Below, piece after piece: positions 49,264 to 58,732 of a stretch of 64,000 nt of DNA. A program made the translations under genes and the position numbers. The notes beneath the pieces are model-generated. The model worked only from the letters and a program-made list of their open reading frames with translations, ran no database searches and was not told the origin of the DNA. The stretch is from Pseudopedobacter saltans DSM 12145 (GTDB lineage Bacteria; Bacteroidota; Bacteroidia; Sphingobacteriales; Sphingobacteriaceae). The first letter of the stretch is position 1. Each line of letters begins with the position of its first letter. The stretch covers positions 1,922,001-1,986,000 of the forward strand of contig NC_015177.1 of the NCBI RefSeq assembly GCF_000190735.1. The letters are read 5' to 3'.

Positions 49264-51504
49264 ATGCTAAACCTCGCTCTAACACTGATTTTGCTATTTT
49301 ACAACTTGAAATTGTCCCCGGTTCCGGAAGACAAAAGCAAGTCAGGCATCTCTTTTACCAAAAATTCATCAGATATACAACTAGATACAACCCAGTTAGA
49401 CACTCAAAAAGTTCGACTTTACCTAAATCAGATTGCTAAGCGTCCTAACGAATCCTCCCAACAAAAAGAAATAAACATAATTTACAATTATTCAAAAAAA
49501 ATAAACTACAAGAAAGGTATTGCACTATCTTATTTTACAATGGGCGAGCTGGCAATCCAAAAACGCAATTTCACGGAGGCTATAAAGTACTTCAGAAAAT
49601 CAGGTATGTTATTCAGTAACATTAGGGACACTTTATTTATAGCTAAATCGAGTCTGAATATGGCTGATATTTACGAGTCATTACAAAAGCCTGATTCCGC
49701 TATAAAGTACTATAACAAATCTCTTTTATTATTTGAGAACTTAAAAGATTTAGACAAACAATCTCTAATTTATACCAATCTCGGAATTGTTTGCGACTAT
49801 ATTGGTGATTATAGTAACGCAATGAGGAATTATGTTAAATCATTTGAAATTGATAAATCCTTAAAAAACACTGATTCCTACGGTGTTCATTTAAATAATA
49901 TCGGTCAGGTTTTTACTTCGTTGAAACTAAATAAAAAAGCTATCGATTATTTGACCCAAAGTGTAAAAGCTTCCGGTCTTATAAACGACACGCTGACGAT
50001 GTGCTATGCATATGTGGGTTTAAACAATGCCCATCTAAATGCAGGAAACATAAAAGCAGCAGAAGATTTTATTAATAAGGCGATCGATCTACAATCAAAA
50101 CTAAAAGAAAAAGACTACTTTCTGTTAAGCCTATCCTACACAGACCTGGGCAGAGTATTTATTTCAAAAAACCAATTTCTTTTAGCAGAAAAGAACTTAA
50201 AAACTGCATTTGAAATAGGTAAAAAATATGATCATTTATATTGTAAGCTATATGCATTGGGCTATACAGCTCAATTACATAATCAACTAAATGAATTTAG
50301 CAAAGCCGAATCGACAAGTAAACTAGCCTTAAGCTTATTAAGTGATGTTAAATTAACGCCGGTGAGAATCACAATTCTTAATCAACTGAAAGAGACTTAC
50401 GCCCGACAGCAATTATTCGACAAAGCATACCAAATTCAGGAAGAGATACACGATTTAAACAGACTGAACACCTACGAAATTCATGTAAAAAATATTTCGG
50501 AGCTATCTGCCAATCTGGACTTATCTCAGGAAAAAAGGATTAATGATTTAAGAGTTAGCAAACAGCGAGAAGAATTAATGGTTAGAATTGAAAAACAAAA
50601 GATCATTATTTTTTTCACTATTCTGGTGCTTGCCTGCTTAGGAGTACTCGCAATTAATAGCATTAAAAATCATAACAACCAAAAACAGATCAATAATGCT
50701 TTAATGCTCAAAAACAAGGAAATTGAAGCTAATAGAAAAGAAATTGACAAGCAATCCCGCGACTTGGTACAACTGAATGAATATAAGGACGTCATATTTA
50801 CTATAATTTCCCATGATTTAAGGAAACCTCTTGGACATCTTAGCTCAATATTAGAGCTTTTAGAAAATCATATTATCGATGAGCAGGACCTAAAAACGGT
50901 TATTCCGCATATTTCAAAAAATGTTAAAAACACAAGTCAAATATTAGATAGCCTGCTTGTCTGGGCCAAATCCCAATTAAAAGGCTTCAACCTTAAATTT
51001 AAGCAGGTAAATCTTTTCGAATTTGTTAATAACAGGATAGAAACTTTAGTCCCTTTTGCTAAAGAGAAAAATATCAATATCTATAATACTATAGATCCAT
51101 CAGTTAATTTTTATACAGATGCTTTATTGGTAACTATAATCATCAGAAACCTTGTTTTAAATTCGATAAAATATTCCAACGACTCTCAAAATATATATAT
51201 TGGCGCCGAGATTATTGATAATTATGTTTTTATCCAGGTAAAAGATGAAGGCATTGGTATGGATCAAGAGCAATTGAATTCGTTATTTGGACCACAGACT
51301 AAGACAACATTAGGAACTAAAAAGGAACAGGGAACCGGATTGGGATTGTTTTTCTGCCGAGATTTAGTAAAAAAAAGTGGAGGTAAACTTTCTGTAAAAA
51401 GTAAGCTTAACCAAGGCACCACTGTAACTTTTTCAGTACCTTATTATTTAGAAATGCCTTTAGCAGAAGAAAAAGACAAAGATTCTTCTTATATTGTTTC
51501 ATAA
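49264..51504 (+). CDS. TPR-containing sensor histidine kinase
   Basis: A 746-residue protein. After an N-terminal hydrophobic segment (LNLALTLILLFYNLKL), residues about 60-400 form a series of TPR repeats (for example FTEAIKYFRKSGMLF, PDSAIKYYNKSLLLFENL, GDYSNAMRNYVKSFEID). A membrane segment follows at about 440-458 (IIIFFTILVLACLGVLAI), then a coiled coil and the kinase core: IFTIISHDLRKPLGHLSSIL (phospho-accepting His), LVLNSIKYSND (N box), VKDEGIGMDQEQL (G1) and GTGLGLFFCRDLVKKSGG (G2). It likely senses a periplasmic signal through its TPR domain and phosphorylates a response regulator not seen nearby. Confidence 0.92.
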   Translation: MLNLALTLILLFYNLKLSPVPEDKSKSGISFTKNSSDIQLDTTQLDTQKVRLYLNQIAKRPNESSQQKEINIIYNYSKKINYKKGIALSYFTMGELAIQKRNFTEAIKYFRKSGMLFSNIRDTLFIAKSSLNMADIYESLQKPDSAIKYYNKSLLLFENLKDLDKQSLIYTNLGIVCDYIGDYSNAMRNYVKSFEIDKSLKNTDSYGVHLNNIGQVFTSLKLNKKAIDYLTQSVKASGLINDTLTMCYAYVGLNNAHLNAGNIKAAEDFINKAIDLQSKLKEKDYFLLSLSYTDLGRVFISKNQFLLAEKNLKTAFEIGKKYDHLYCKLYALGYTAQLHNQLNEFSKAESTSKLALSLLSDVKLTPVRITILNQLKETYARQQLFDKAYQIQEEIHDLNRLNTYEIHVKNISELSANLDLSQEKRINDLRVSKQREELMVRIEKQKIIIFFTILVLACLGVLAINSIKNHNNQKQINNALMLKNKEIEANRKEIDKQSRDLVQLNEYKDVIFTIISHDLRKPLGHLSSILELLENHIIDEQDLKTVIPHISKNVKNTSQILDSLLVWAKSQLKGFNLKFKQVNLFEFVNNRIETLVPFAKEKNINIYNTIDPSVNFYTDALLVTIIIRNLVLNSIKYSNDSQNIYIGAEIIDNYVFIQVKDEGIGMDQEQLNSLFGPQTKTTLGTKKEQGTGLGLFFCRDLVKKSGGKLSVKSKLNQGTTVTFSVPYYLEMPLAEEKDKDSSYIVS

Positions 51505-51639
51505 AGGAAATAGCTAAGCTTCGTTTCATTTAATTGTCATTTACAGATAGAGTAAGGTTACCTTGTACAATTTCAGGTATAAATAAACGTATAAAGCTAT
51601 TATACAAATAATACTATCGAAAAGAAATAAAAGGGAGAT

Positions 51640-52425
51640 ATGAAGAAATACAATAAAATCTGGCAATTTATTACACCTTTGCTTTTATTTTTAGTTACTA
51701 TTTCTATCCTAAGCTGGACGGATATTAACAATAATCTTTCGGAGAAACAATCGACAAACTCCGATACTTTAAAACTAAAACCTGTAGAAAAACCTCCTTT
51801 TTCTAGCGAAATCAGTAACATATACCAAGCCATCAATTTACAGCAAACAGGGCTGGGCTTTTCAGTTTTTGAAAAAGCGATAACCGGATTTATTAATCTA
51901 AAGAGCGAAAACAGACTGAATAATGATAAAGATATTCTTACTGTAATTGATTTCAGCAAATCGAGTACTGAAAAGAGAATGTGGATTATTGATTTAAAAA
52001 ATAAATCAGTACTATTAAACACTTACGTAGCACATGGAAGAGGAAGCGGAGACGATATTGCAAATAGTTTTTCTAACCTTGCAGAATCTCACCAAAGCAG
52101 TTTAGGCTTCTATGTGACTAACGAGACTTATCAAGGCAAACACGGGCTATCCCTTCGATTAGACGGGCTTGATAAGGGTATAAATAATTTAGCAAGAACA
52201 AGAGCTATTGTGGTACATGGAGCGTCTTATGTTAGCGAAAATTTCATTAATACGCATGGCCGTTTAGGAAGGAGTCACGGGTGTCCGGCTGTTCCGGATT
52301 ATTTAAATGAAAAGATCATCAGTCTGATAAAAGATAAAACCTGTATGTTTATAAACGGGCCGAAAGAATACAACTCAGTTTTTCTTGATAAAGAAAAAGC
52401 CGAAAACAGTATCAGAAACATATAA
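51640..52425 (+). CDS. L,D-transpeptidase catalytic-domain family protein
   Basis: A 261-residue protein with an N-terminal membrane or signal segment (FITPLLLFLVTISILSW). The catalytic region includes MWIIDLKNKSVLLNTYVAHG, VVHGASYVSENFI and the core RLGRSHGCPAVPDYL, in which Ser-His-Gly-Cys holds the nucleophilic Cys. The pattern matches the YkuD_2-type family. It should act on peptidoglycan cross-links in the periplasm. It stands alone, 135 bp after the histidine kinase gene and 42 bp before the lactonase gene, all on the plus strand. Confidence 0.85.
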   Translation: MKKYNKIWQFITPLLLFLVTISILSWTDINNNLSEKQSTNSDTLKLKPVEKPPFSSEISNIYQAINLQQTGLGFSVFEKAITGFINLKSENRLNNDKDILTVIDFSKSSTEKRMWIIDLKNKSVLLNTYVAHGRGSGDDIANSFSNLAESHQSSLGFYVTNETYQGKHGLSLRLDGLDKGINNLARTRAIVVHGASYVSENFINTHGRLGRSHGCPAVPDYLNEKIISLIKDKTCMFINGPKEYNSVFLDKEKAENSIRNI

Positions 52426-52467
52426 ACCAGTGTTTTTATTTTCCTGGTAAGAAGTTATATTAGTAAA

Positions 52468-53595
52468 ATGAAATTGTTATTTACTACGATATTCCTTCTT
52501 CTTAACACCATGTATCATTCATTATGTAGTGCTAAAGACAAGTATTTCCTTGTGATTGGAACCTATACCAAATCACAGGACAAGGGAATATTTGTTTATG
52601 AGTTCGACACAAAAATCGGCGGTTTAAAATTTGTTAGCAATACGGAACAAATAAAAAATCCATCATTTTTGACTTTCAACAAAAAGCAGGATAAAATATA
52701 TTCTGTAGGCGAAGAAAATGGTGGCTTGGTTTATTCTTTTGATTTTGATCAGACAACCGGACGATTAAAATTAATTAATCAACAGCGTACAAATGGTGTT
52801 CATCCCTGCTATGTGACTTTAAGTAATGATGATAAATATCTGTTTGCTGCAAATTACAGCAGTGGAAACTTAAGCTCATTTCCTATCGGTGAAAAAGGTG
52901 AAATACACAAAATAGACCAACTTATACAACATTTGGGGAAAGGTATCAAACCGCAGCAAAATTCGGCCCACGCCCATAGTATTATAAATATTCCGAACAC
53001 TGATCAATTCCTTTCCGCTGATTTGGGAGCAGACAAAATATACAGATATTTATACAATCCTCAACAAAAGGAAATACTAAGCCCCTACCCTTCTCAGGAA
53101 TATATCGAACTCGAAAAAGGAGTTGGTCCAAGACACATAACTTTCAATCAGACGGGTAAAATTGCCTACGTGATCAATGAACTGGAGGCAACAGTTTCTG
53201 TACTTGTACTTAACGATGACAAGTTTAGCGAAATTCAACAAATACGAATGAATAGCGATGATTTTTCAGGAGTAAACGGAGCTGCTGACATTCATATTTC
53301 CAAGGATGGAAAGTTTTTATATGCAAGTAACAGAGGCAGTGCAAATGAAATTGTAATCTTTTCAGTTGATAAAAAAAGCGGAAAATTAATCCGAACAGGT
53401 AATCAAAGTACACTGGGTAAAGCTCCTAGAAATTTTGCTATAGACCCTACAGACAATTTCTTATTGGTGGCAAATCAAAATACCAATGATGTTATTGTCT
53501 TTAAAAGGGATAAGAAAACTGGTACGCTGAGTGATACCGGAAACAAAATAAATATTGGATCTCCGGTTTGTCTGATTTTCTCTAAGCAGCAATAA
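52468..53595 (+). CDS. Lactonase-family seven-bladed beta-propeller protein
   Basis: A 375-residue protein with an N-terminal hydrophobic signal (LLFTTIFLLLNTMYHSLCSA) followed by propeller repeats: FLVIGTYTKSQDKGIFVYEF, NKKQDKIYSVGEENGGLVY, HAHSIINIPNTDQFLSADLG, GVGPRHITFNQTGKIAYVIN and NRGSANEIVIFSVDKKSGKL. This matches the 6-phosphogluconolactonase-type lactonase family (PF10282). The actual substrate is unknown; an exported enzyme is more likely a sugar or other lactone hydrolase than a cytosolic pentose-phosphate enzyme. Confidence 0.9.
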   Translation: MKLLFTTIFLLLNTMYHSLCSAKDKYFLVIGTYTKSQDKGIFVYEFDTKIGGLKFVSNTEQIKNPSFLTFNKKQDKIYSVGEENGGLVYSFDFDQTTGRLKLINQQRTNGVHPCYVTLSNDDKYLFAANYSSGNLSSFPIGEKGEIHKIDQLIQHLGKGIKPQQNSAHAHSIINIPNTDQFLSADLGADKIYRYLYNPQQKEILSPYPSQEYIELEKGVGPRHITFNQTGKIAYVINELEATVSVLVLNDDKFSEIQQIRMNSDDFSGVNGAADIHISKDGKFLYASNRGSANEIVIFSVDKKSGKLIRTGNQSTLGKAPRNFAIDPTDNFLLVANQNTNDVIVFKRDKKTGTLSDTGNKINIGSPVCLIFSKQQ

Positions 53596-53621
53596 AAAAG
53601 CCCGGCATCTCCGAGCTTTTT
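53595..53621. terminator. Bidirectional terminator between lactonase and YceI genes
   Basis: AAAAAGC then CGG pairs with CCG then GCTTTTT around a 5-nt loop, with A- and T-runs on the two sides. The genes converge here. Confidence 0.85.
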
Positions 53622-53639
53622 CTATAATTATTCAATTTT

Positions 53640-54272
53640 TTATTTTTTTGCAGTAACAGATACTTTCAGATTGATTTCATCAGCAATTAAATCATCTTTC
53701 ATTCCCTCATAAACTATACCCCAATCTTTTCTGTTAATGTTAAAATCCGCTGTTGCTGTAACTGCATCGTTGGAGCTGGACACCAATTGCACAGGAAAAG
53801 TGATATTTTTCGAAATGCCTCTTATTGTCAGGTTTCCTGAAACATCAGCACTTGTTGAAGTCTGGTTCTTAACTTCGGTAATTTTGAAAGTAGCTGTTGG
53901 ATTCTTTTCTACGTGAAAGAAATCTTCGCTTTTCAAATGGTTTTCCAATTTATTTTTATACTCGTCATTCCCTTTTAAATCTTCATTAACAATAGATTTC
54001 ATATCTACAGTAAAGTCTCCACCTACTAAATGATTTTGACCATTCAGCAAAACTTTTCCTGACTGTATTCTAACTGTTCCATGGTGCGAACCGGTTACTT
54101 TACTCCCTGTCCAATGCAAAGTAGACGAAACTGTATCAATATTATACACAGTTCCTTCTGTTGATAAACTATCCGTAACAGCTTCACTCGTGGCCGCCTT
54201 GTTTCCCTTCGGATTATTGTTACAAGCTGCAAAAAGAGCAACACATAAAAGTGGTAATACTAGTTTTTTCAT
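53640..54272 (-). CDS. YceI-family lipoprotein
   Basis: A 210-residue protein with a lipoprotein signal (LVLPLLCVALFAACNNN, lipobox Cys16) and a YceI beta-barrel: VYNIDTVSSTLHWTGSKVTG, GTVRIQSGKVLLNGQNHLVG, FHVEKNPTATFKITEVKNQ and NLTIRGISKNITFPVQL. YceI proteins bind polyisoprenoids or related amphiphiles in the periplasm. It is monocistronic and has a terminator on its 3' side. Confidence 0.93.
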   Translation of the reverse strand: MKKLVLPLLCVALFAACNNNPKGNKAATSEAVTDSLSTEGTVYNIDTVSSTLHWTGSKVTGSHHGTVRIQSGKVLLNGQNHLVGGDFTVDMKSIVNEDLKGNDEYKNKLENHLKSEDFFHVEKNPTATFKITEVKNQTSTSADVSGNLTIRGISKNITFPVQLVSSSNDAVTATADFNINRKDWGIVYEGMKDDLIADEINLKVSVTAKK

Positions 54273-54392
54273 AACAAAAGTTTCTTTTTTTAGATTAAAT
54301 TAATAAAATATTTAAACACTTTTTAGGCGAAATAGTTTCAGATATTAAATTTCGACTTTTTTATATAGCTTTAAACACTACTTAAAACACAG

Positions 54393-56426
54393 ATGAAACT
54401 TTTATATTCTATTGCCTTCATTTTACTTCAACCCCTATTAAGCTATTGTCAAACTATAAAAGACAGCATAAACCTTTCTGAGGTGAAAGTTAAAGCCTAT
54501 TTACAGGATCAACCATTGATCAGTTTACCTTCTTCGGCTGCGACATTAAAAGAATCATACATAAAAGAAAGGAATATACGGTCATTAGTTCCTGCGCTAA
54601 ACAGTATCAGCGGAGTTTCCATGGAAGAACGATCTCCGGGAAGCTATCGCCTGTCTATTCGTGGTAGTGTATTAAGATCTCCTTTCGGTGTAAGGAATAT
54701 TAAAGTTTATTATGATGATTTCCCTTTAACCGATGCAGGTGGAAACACCTATTTAAACCTTATTGATCAAAATACAATAAGGCGCATCGAAATATTAAAA
54801 GGACCGGATGGTAGCCTTTTTGGAGCTAATTCCGGTGGAGTCATTCTTCTCAACAGTTCCTCAGAAACAGACGCTGTGGAAGCAGGAACTGCTGCCGGTT
54901 CGTACGGTCTGTTTTCCCAATACATAAATGCTGATAAAAATCACAATAATTATAGCGCAAGTTTTAACCAGGCCTATCAAAGGAGCGATGGCTATAGAGC
55001 AAACACAGAAACCAATAGATTCTTCATCCAAACTCAACAAAAATGGCGATACAATCCGAATGCAGAAATAAGGTTTTCTGGCTTTTATTCCGACATGAAC
55101 TATCAGACACCGGGCGGACTTACCTTAGCACAAATGCAGGAAAATCCGAAAGGAGCAAGAGCTAATGCCAGAGAATTAAGTGTGGGTATTTATAATAAGA
55201 GCTTTTTCGGTGGACTTGCACATGAGACAAGATTTAGTCCCAATTTTAAACATGTAATATCTGTGTCTGGAATCACAACGGATTTTAAAAACCCATTTTT
55301 CACAAACTACGAAACAAGAAAAGAAAGTTACTGGGCTTTAAGAACTTATTTAGAATTAAAAAACAGGACACCCAATGAAGACTTTAACTGGCAATGGAAT
55401 TTAGGATGGGAATATCAACACGGAAGTGCTGACATTATAAACCACACTAATAATTCTGGAGTTGCCGGTAATGTTATTGCTGCCGATAGAATTAAAAATG
55501 AAACTCAATTTATCTTTAATAGATATTCAGTAAGAATAGGACAACGTTTTAAAGCAGACGCTTCTCTAAGCTTAAATTTTGGGAATGTAGATTTCGAACC
55601 GTTACCTCAATCCATTAATTCGATAACCGGATCTAAAAAATTCGATCCAAGTCTAATGCCTCGTATTTCGGCATCCTATCTTATCAACCCTAACATAGCC
55701 ATAAGAGGTATTATAAGCAGAGGTTACTCTTTCCCTACGACAGCTGAAATAAGAGCTAATGATGCCCGGGTAAACCCTGATTTGGAACCGGAAACCGGAT
55801 GGAACTACGAAACCGGAATCAGATTAAACAATAAAAAACAGAGCCTCTTCTTAGATTTTAGCACATTTTATTACAGGATGAACAATGCTATTGTAAAACG
55901 ACAAAATGAGGATTCAAAAGATTATTTCCTGAATGCAGGTGGCACTAAGCAAAAAGGAATAGAACTGCAGTTACAGGCTGTTTTATTAGATTTAAAGGCC
56001 GCTTTCATAAAGAAAATATATTGGACATCGGCAACTACCCTATCGGGTTTCAAATTCACCAATTATATCATTGGAAATGATAATTACTCGGGAAATATAC
56101 TAACAGGTGTTCCAAAAGAAAGCCTGACAAACGGGCTAAACTTCGACCTTAAACACAATCTATCTGTATTTATACAACATCAGTACAATGGCAAAACATC
56201 TTTAAATGATGCCGAAACTGTTTTTGCGGATGCTTATCATCTTATACAAATGCGGTTAAACTGGAAAAAGGAACTGAACAAAAGTTTATTAAACTTTTAT
56301 ATTGGAACTGACAACCTATTGGATGAAACTTATAGTTTAGGAAACGACATAAATGCCTTTGGAAACAGATATTTCAATCCGGCTGCAAACCGTTCTTTCT
56401 TTGCTGGAGCAAATATCAAATTTTAG
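54393..56426 (+). CDS. TonB-dependent outer-membrane receptor
   Basis: A 677-residue protein with a signal peptide (MKLLYSIAFILLQPLLSYCQ), then a TonB-box-like start (DSINLSEVKVKAYLQDQPLI), a plug domain (LNSISGVSMEERSPGSYRLS, IRRIEILKGPDGSLFGANSG) and a long beta barrel that ends in the aromatic FFAGANIKF. It imports a siderophore, vitamin or other ligand using TonB energy; the substrate cannot be read. No SusD partner is nearby, so it is not a polysaccharide utilisation pair. Confidence 0.93.
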   Translation: MKLLYSIAFILLQPLLSYCQTIKDSINLSEVKVKAYLQDQPLISLPSSAATLKESYIKERNIRSLVPALNSISGVSMEERSPGSYRLSIRGSVLRSPFGVRNIKVYYDDFPLTDAGGNTYLNLIDQNTIRRIEILKGPDGSLFGANSGGVILLNSSSETDAVEAGTAAGSYGLFSQYINADKNHNNYSASFNQAYQRSDGYRANTETNRFFIQTQQKWRYNPNAEIRFSGFYSDMNYQTPGGLTLAQMQENPKGARANARELSVGIYNKSFFGGLAHETRFSPNFKHVISVSGITTDFKNPFFTNYETRKESYWALRTYLELKNRTPNEDFNWQWNLGWEYQHGSADIINHTNNSGVAGNVIAADRIKNETQFIFNRYSVRIGQRFKADASLSLNFGNVDFEPLPQSINSITGSKKFDPSLMPRISASYLINPNIAIRGIISRGYSFPTTAEIRANDARVNPDLEPETGWNYETGIRLNNKKQSLFLDFSTFYYRMNNAIVKRQNEDSKDYFLNAGGTKQKGIELQLQAVLLDLKAAFIKKIYWTSATTLSGFKFTNYIIGNDNYSGNILTGVPKESLTNGLNFDLKHNLSVFIQHQYNGKTSLNDAETVFADAYHLIQMRLNWKKELNKSLLNFYIGTDNLLDETYSLGNDINAFGNRYFNPAANRSFFAGANIKF

Positions 56427-56558
56427 TATCGTTAATATTTTTTTGAGTATTTGTTATTGAGTATTTGACGTATTGACTTTAATCGACAATAAAAATGTGG
56501 TTTGAAATTTGGTTGAACCTTCTATTTACTTTTATTTAAAAATCTAAAACTTAATACT

Positions 56559-57551
56559 ATGAAATACAGGAAACTTGGAAACACGGATTTAGAATTATCA
56601 GTAATAGCTTTCGGTGCGTGGGCAGCCGGAGGATGGATGTGGGGAGGCTCTGATGAAAACGATGCTATTAAAGCAATTAAGGCAGGATTCGATGAAGGAA
56701 TGACTTCTATCGATACCGCTCCAATATATGGACAGGGGCATAGCGAAGTAATTGTAGGGAAAGCCATCAAAGAGTTAGATAGAGGCAAAGTTCAGATATT
56801 AACTAAATTTGGGATGCGCTGGGATTTAATTAAGGGGGACTTTGGCTTTAAAAGTAAAAATAATTCCGGACAAGATATCGATATCTATAAATATGCTGGT
56901 AAGGAAAGTATAATTAAGGAGTGCGAGGATTCATTATGGAGACTGGGAACAGATTATATAGATCTGTATCAAATTCATTGGCCAGATGTGACTACCCCTA
57001 TCCATGAAACTTTTGAAGCTGTTGCCCAATTGATCAAAGATGGTAAAGTTCGTTATGCGGGCGTATGTAATTACAGCTTAGAACAAATGCAGGAAGCTGA
57101 AAAAACTATAAATATTGCTTCAAATCAAATACCTTACAGTATGTTGAGAAGAGCAATCGAAAAAACTATAGTCCCTTATGTACTGAAGAAAAATAAAGGT
57201 ATCTTGGCTTATAGTCCATTGGAGAGGGGATTGTTAACAGGCAAGATTAAAGAAGATCATCATTTTAATGAAGGTGATCACAGAGCGGGGCTTCCATTTT
57301 ATCAAAAAGAAAACCTGATAAAAGTAAATCAATTTTTGAGCAATATTGAACACATTGCTAAAGCTAAAAATGCTAGCTTAGGACAATTAGTACTAAAATG
57401 GACGGTAGAACAGCCCGGTATCACTGTAGCACTTGCGGGTGCAAGAAACGCTGAACAGGCTGTTCAGAACGCTAGATCGGCTGATATTAACTTATCATTA
57501 GCGGAAATAGACTATATAAATGCAGAAGTTGCAAAACTTGATTTGAAATAA
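56559..57551 (+). CDS. Aldo/keto reductase
   Basis: A 330-residue AKR with the full catalytic set: GMTSIDTAPIYGQGHSEVIV (Asp and Tyr), VQILTKFGMRWD (Lys) and DYIDLYQIHWPDVTTP (His). The C-terminal VALAGARNAEQAVQNARSAD is the cofactor-binding segment. It should use NADPH to reduce an aldehyde or ketone in the cytoplasm. The gene is followed 2 bp later by a small lipoprotein gene, so they may be cotranscribed. Confidence 0.93.
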   Translation: MKYRKLGNTDLELSVIAFGAWAAGGWMWGGSDENDAIKAIKAGFDEGMTSIDTAPIYGQGHSEVIVGKAIKELDRGKVQILTKFGMRWDLIKGDFGFKSKNNSGQDIDIYKYAGKESIIKECEDSLWRLGTDYIDLYQIHWPDVTTPIHETFEAVAQLIKDGKVRYAGVCNYSLEQMQEAEKTINIASNQIPYSMLRRAIEKTIVPYVLKKNKGILAYSPLERGLLTGKIKEDHHFNEGDHRAGLPFYQKENLIKVNQFLSNIEHIAKAKNASLGQLVLKWTVEQPGITVALAGARNAEQAVQNARSADINLSLAEIDYINAEVAKLDLK

Positions 57552-57553
57552 CT

Positions 57554-57898
57554 ATGAAAAAAACACTTATAAGCTTATCCTTTTTCGTTTCCCTATTTAT
57601 TTTTGGATGTTCTATGTATAACGTGGTTAATTACGATGCCAATCAACGTATGAGAAGTATTAATCTTGGAATGAGCAAAAATGAAGTAATTAAGGCTATG
57701 GGGAAATATTATATAGTAAACTCCGCATCAAAAGATAGCCAGGAAAATTTAAAAGAAATTTTAGCCTATAAAAGCGATGTCAACGAAGAGTATAAATTGG
57801 TTTTCATTAACGACAAGTTAACAGAGTGGAATCGAGTTTTTACTAATTGTAATGAACACAGTCATAAACCGACTCCTTCAAGCACTAAAAACAATTAG
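57554..57898 (+). CDS. Small lipoprotein with BamE/SmpA-like fold
   Basis: A 114-residue protein with a lipoprotein signal (LSFFVSLFIFGCSMYN, lipobox ending in Cys19) and RSINLGMSKNEVIKAMGKYY, the sequence pattern of the SmpA/OmlA/BamE fold; later strands include EEYKLVFINDKLTEWNRVF. It is likely an envelope lipoprotein. The C-terminus is polar. Its role is unknown; proximity to the reductase may be accidental. A bidirectional terminator follows. Confidence 0.8.
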   Translation: MKKTLISLSFFVSLFIFGCSMYNVVNYDANQRMRSINLGMSKNEVIKAMGKYYIVNSASKDSQENLKEILAYKSDVNEEYKLVFINDKLTEWNRVFTNCNEHSHKPTPSSTKNN

Positions 57899-57932
57899 TT
57901 TTTCAATTATAAGATCTATCTCTTGTCATAAT

Positions 57933-57971
57933 AAATCCCTATCGAAATGCTTTTGTTTTTGATAGGGATTT
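57933..57971. terminator. Terminator between convergent genes
   Basis: AAATCCCTATC (57,933-57,943) and GATAGGGATTT (57,961-57,971) are perfect 11-bp complements with a T-rich 17-nt loop, between the lipoprotein gene and pth. Confidence 0.8.
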
Positions 57972-57988
57972 CATATAACTAAGTATTT

Positions 57989-58636
57989 CTACTTCTCTAC
58001 TTTCCAATTATTAAAATTGGTCATAGTCAATTCAACACCAATAGTACAAAAAGCCTTAATCATAGCAATTGACCGATCTATCAGTTCCTGTAAATAAGGT
58101 AACTCATCCCTATCGAAGCCACTAAGCACATAATCAACCTGACGCCCTTTAGGAAAATTGTCACTAACTCCAAATCTTAAACGAGAGTAATTACTATTTC
58201 CCAAAAGCTGTTCGATATTTTTTAATCCATTGTGTCCGGCAGAACTTCCTTTCGGCTTAATTTTTATAGAACCAAAAGGAATTGCCAAATCATCCACCAA
58301 TACAAGGACATTTTCCTGAGCTACTTTTAACTCCCTCATCCAGTGAACCAGAGCTTTTCCGCTCAGATTCATAAATGTTGTCGGCTTTATTAAATGTATA
58401 TTCCTTCCTTTATAGGAAAACTCGGTATGATAGGCATGTCTGGACATCGAAAACTTCACACCTTCCTGTTTAGCCAATTCATCTACAATCATAAAACCTA
58501 TATTATGTCTGTTATCGGCATATTCAGGACCAATATTTCCAAGCCCAACAATTAAATATTTCATGGTGTTATCGCTATTATCTTCGGCAGATAAAGATTC
58601 ATTGGTGCTAAAAAGCTTTTTCAAAAAATTCAACAT
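57989..58636 (-). CDS. pth: Peptidyl-tRNA hydrolase
   Basis: A 215-residue frame. From Met25 (start 58,564) the protein reads MKYLIVGLGNIGPEYADNRH, with the catalytic His, followed by LIKPTTFMNLSGKAL, VLVLVDDLAIPFG and SSAGHNGLKNIEQLLG. All Pth motifs are present; it releases tRNA from prematurely dropped peptides. The family norm is about 190 residues, so the N-terminal extension (MLNFLKKLFSTNESLSAEDN) may be extra or the start may be Met25. It lies 96 bp downstream of tsaD, on the same strand. Confidence 0.95.
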   Translation of the reverse strand: MLNFLKKLFSTNESLSAEDNSDNTMKYLIVGLGNIGPEYADNRHNIGFMIVDELAKQEGVKFSMSRHAYHTEFSYKGRNIHLIKPTTFMNLSGKALVHWMRELKVAQENVLVLVDDLAIPFGSIKIKPKGSSAGHNGLKNIEQLLGNSNYSRLRFGVSDNFPKGRQVDYVLSGFDRDELPYLQELIDRSIAMIKAFCTIGVELTMTNFNNWKVEK

Positions 58637-58732
58637 CTGCGGTTTTGAGTTATTATAAGTTTTTAGTTGTAAGTATTAAGTTTAAGGTTGAAGCTCATTA
58701 ATAATTCAACATCTAAAATTCAACATTCAGAA

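Noticed and set aside
52468-53595. True 6-phosphogluconolactonase of the pentose phosphate pathway
   Set aside because: The protein has an export signal and no pathway neighbours; only the family-level lactonase call is kept.
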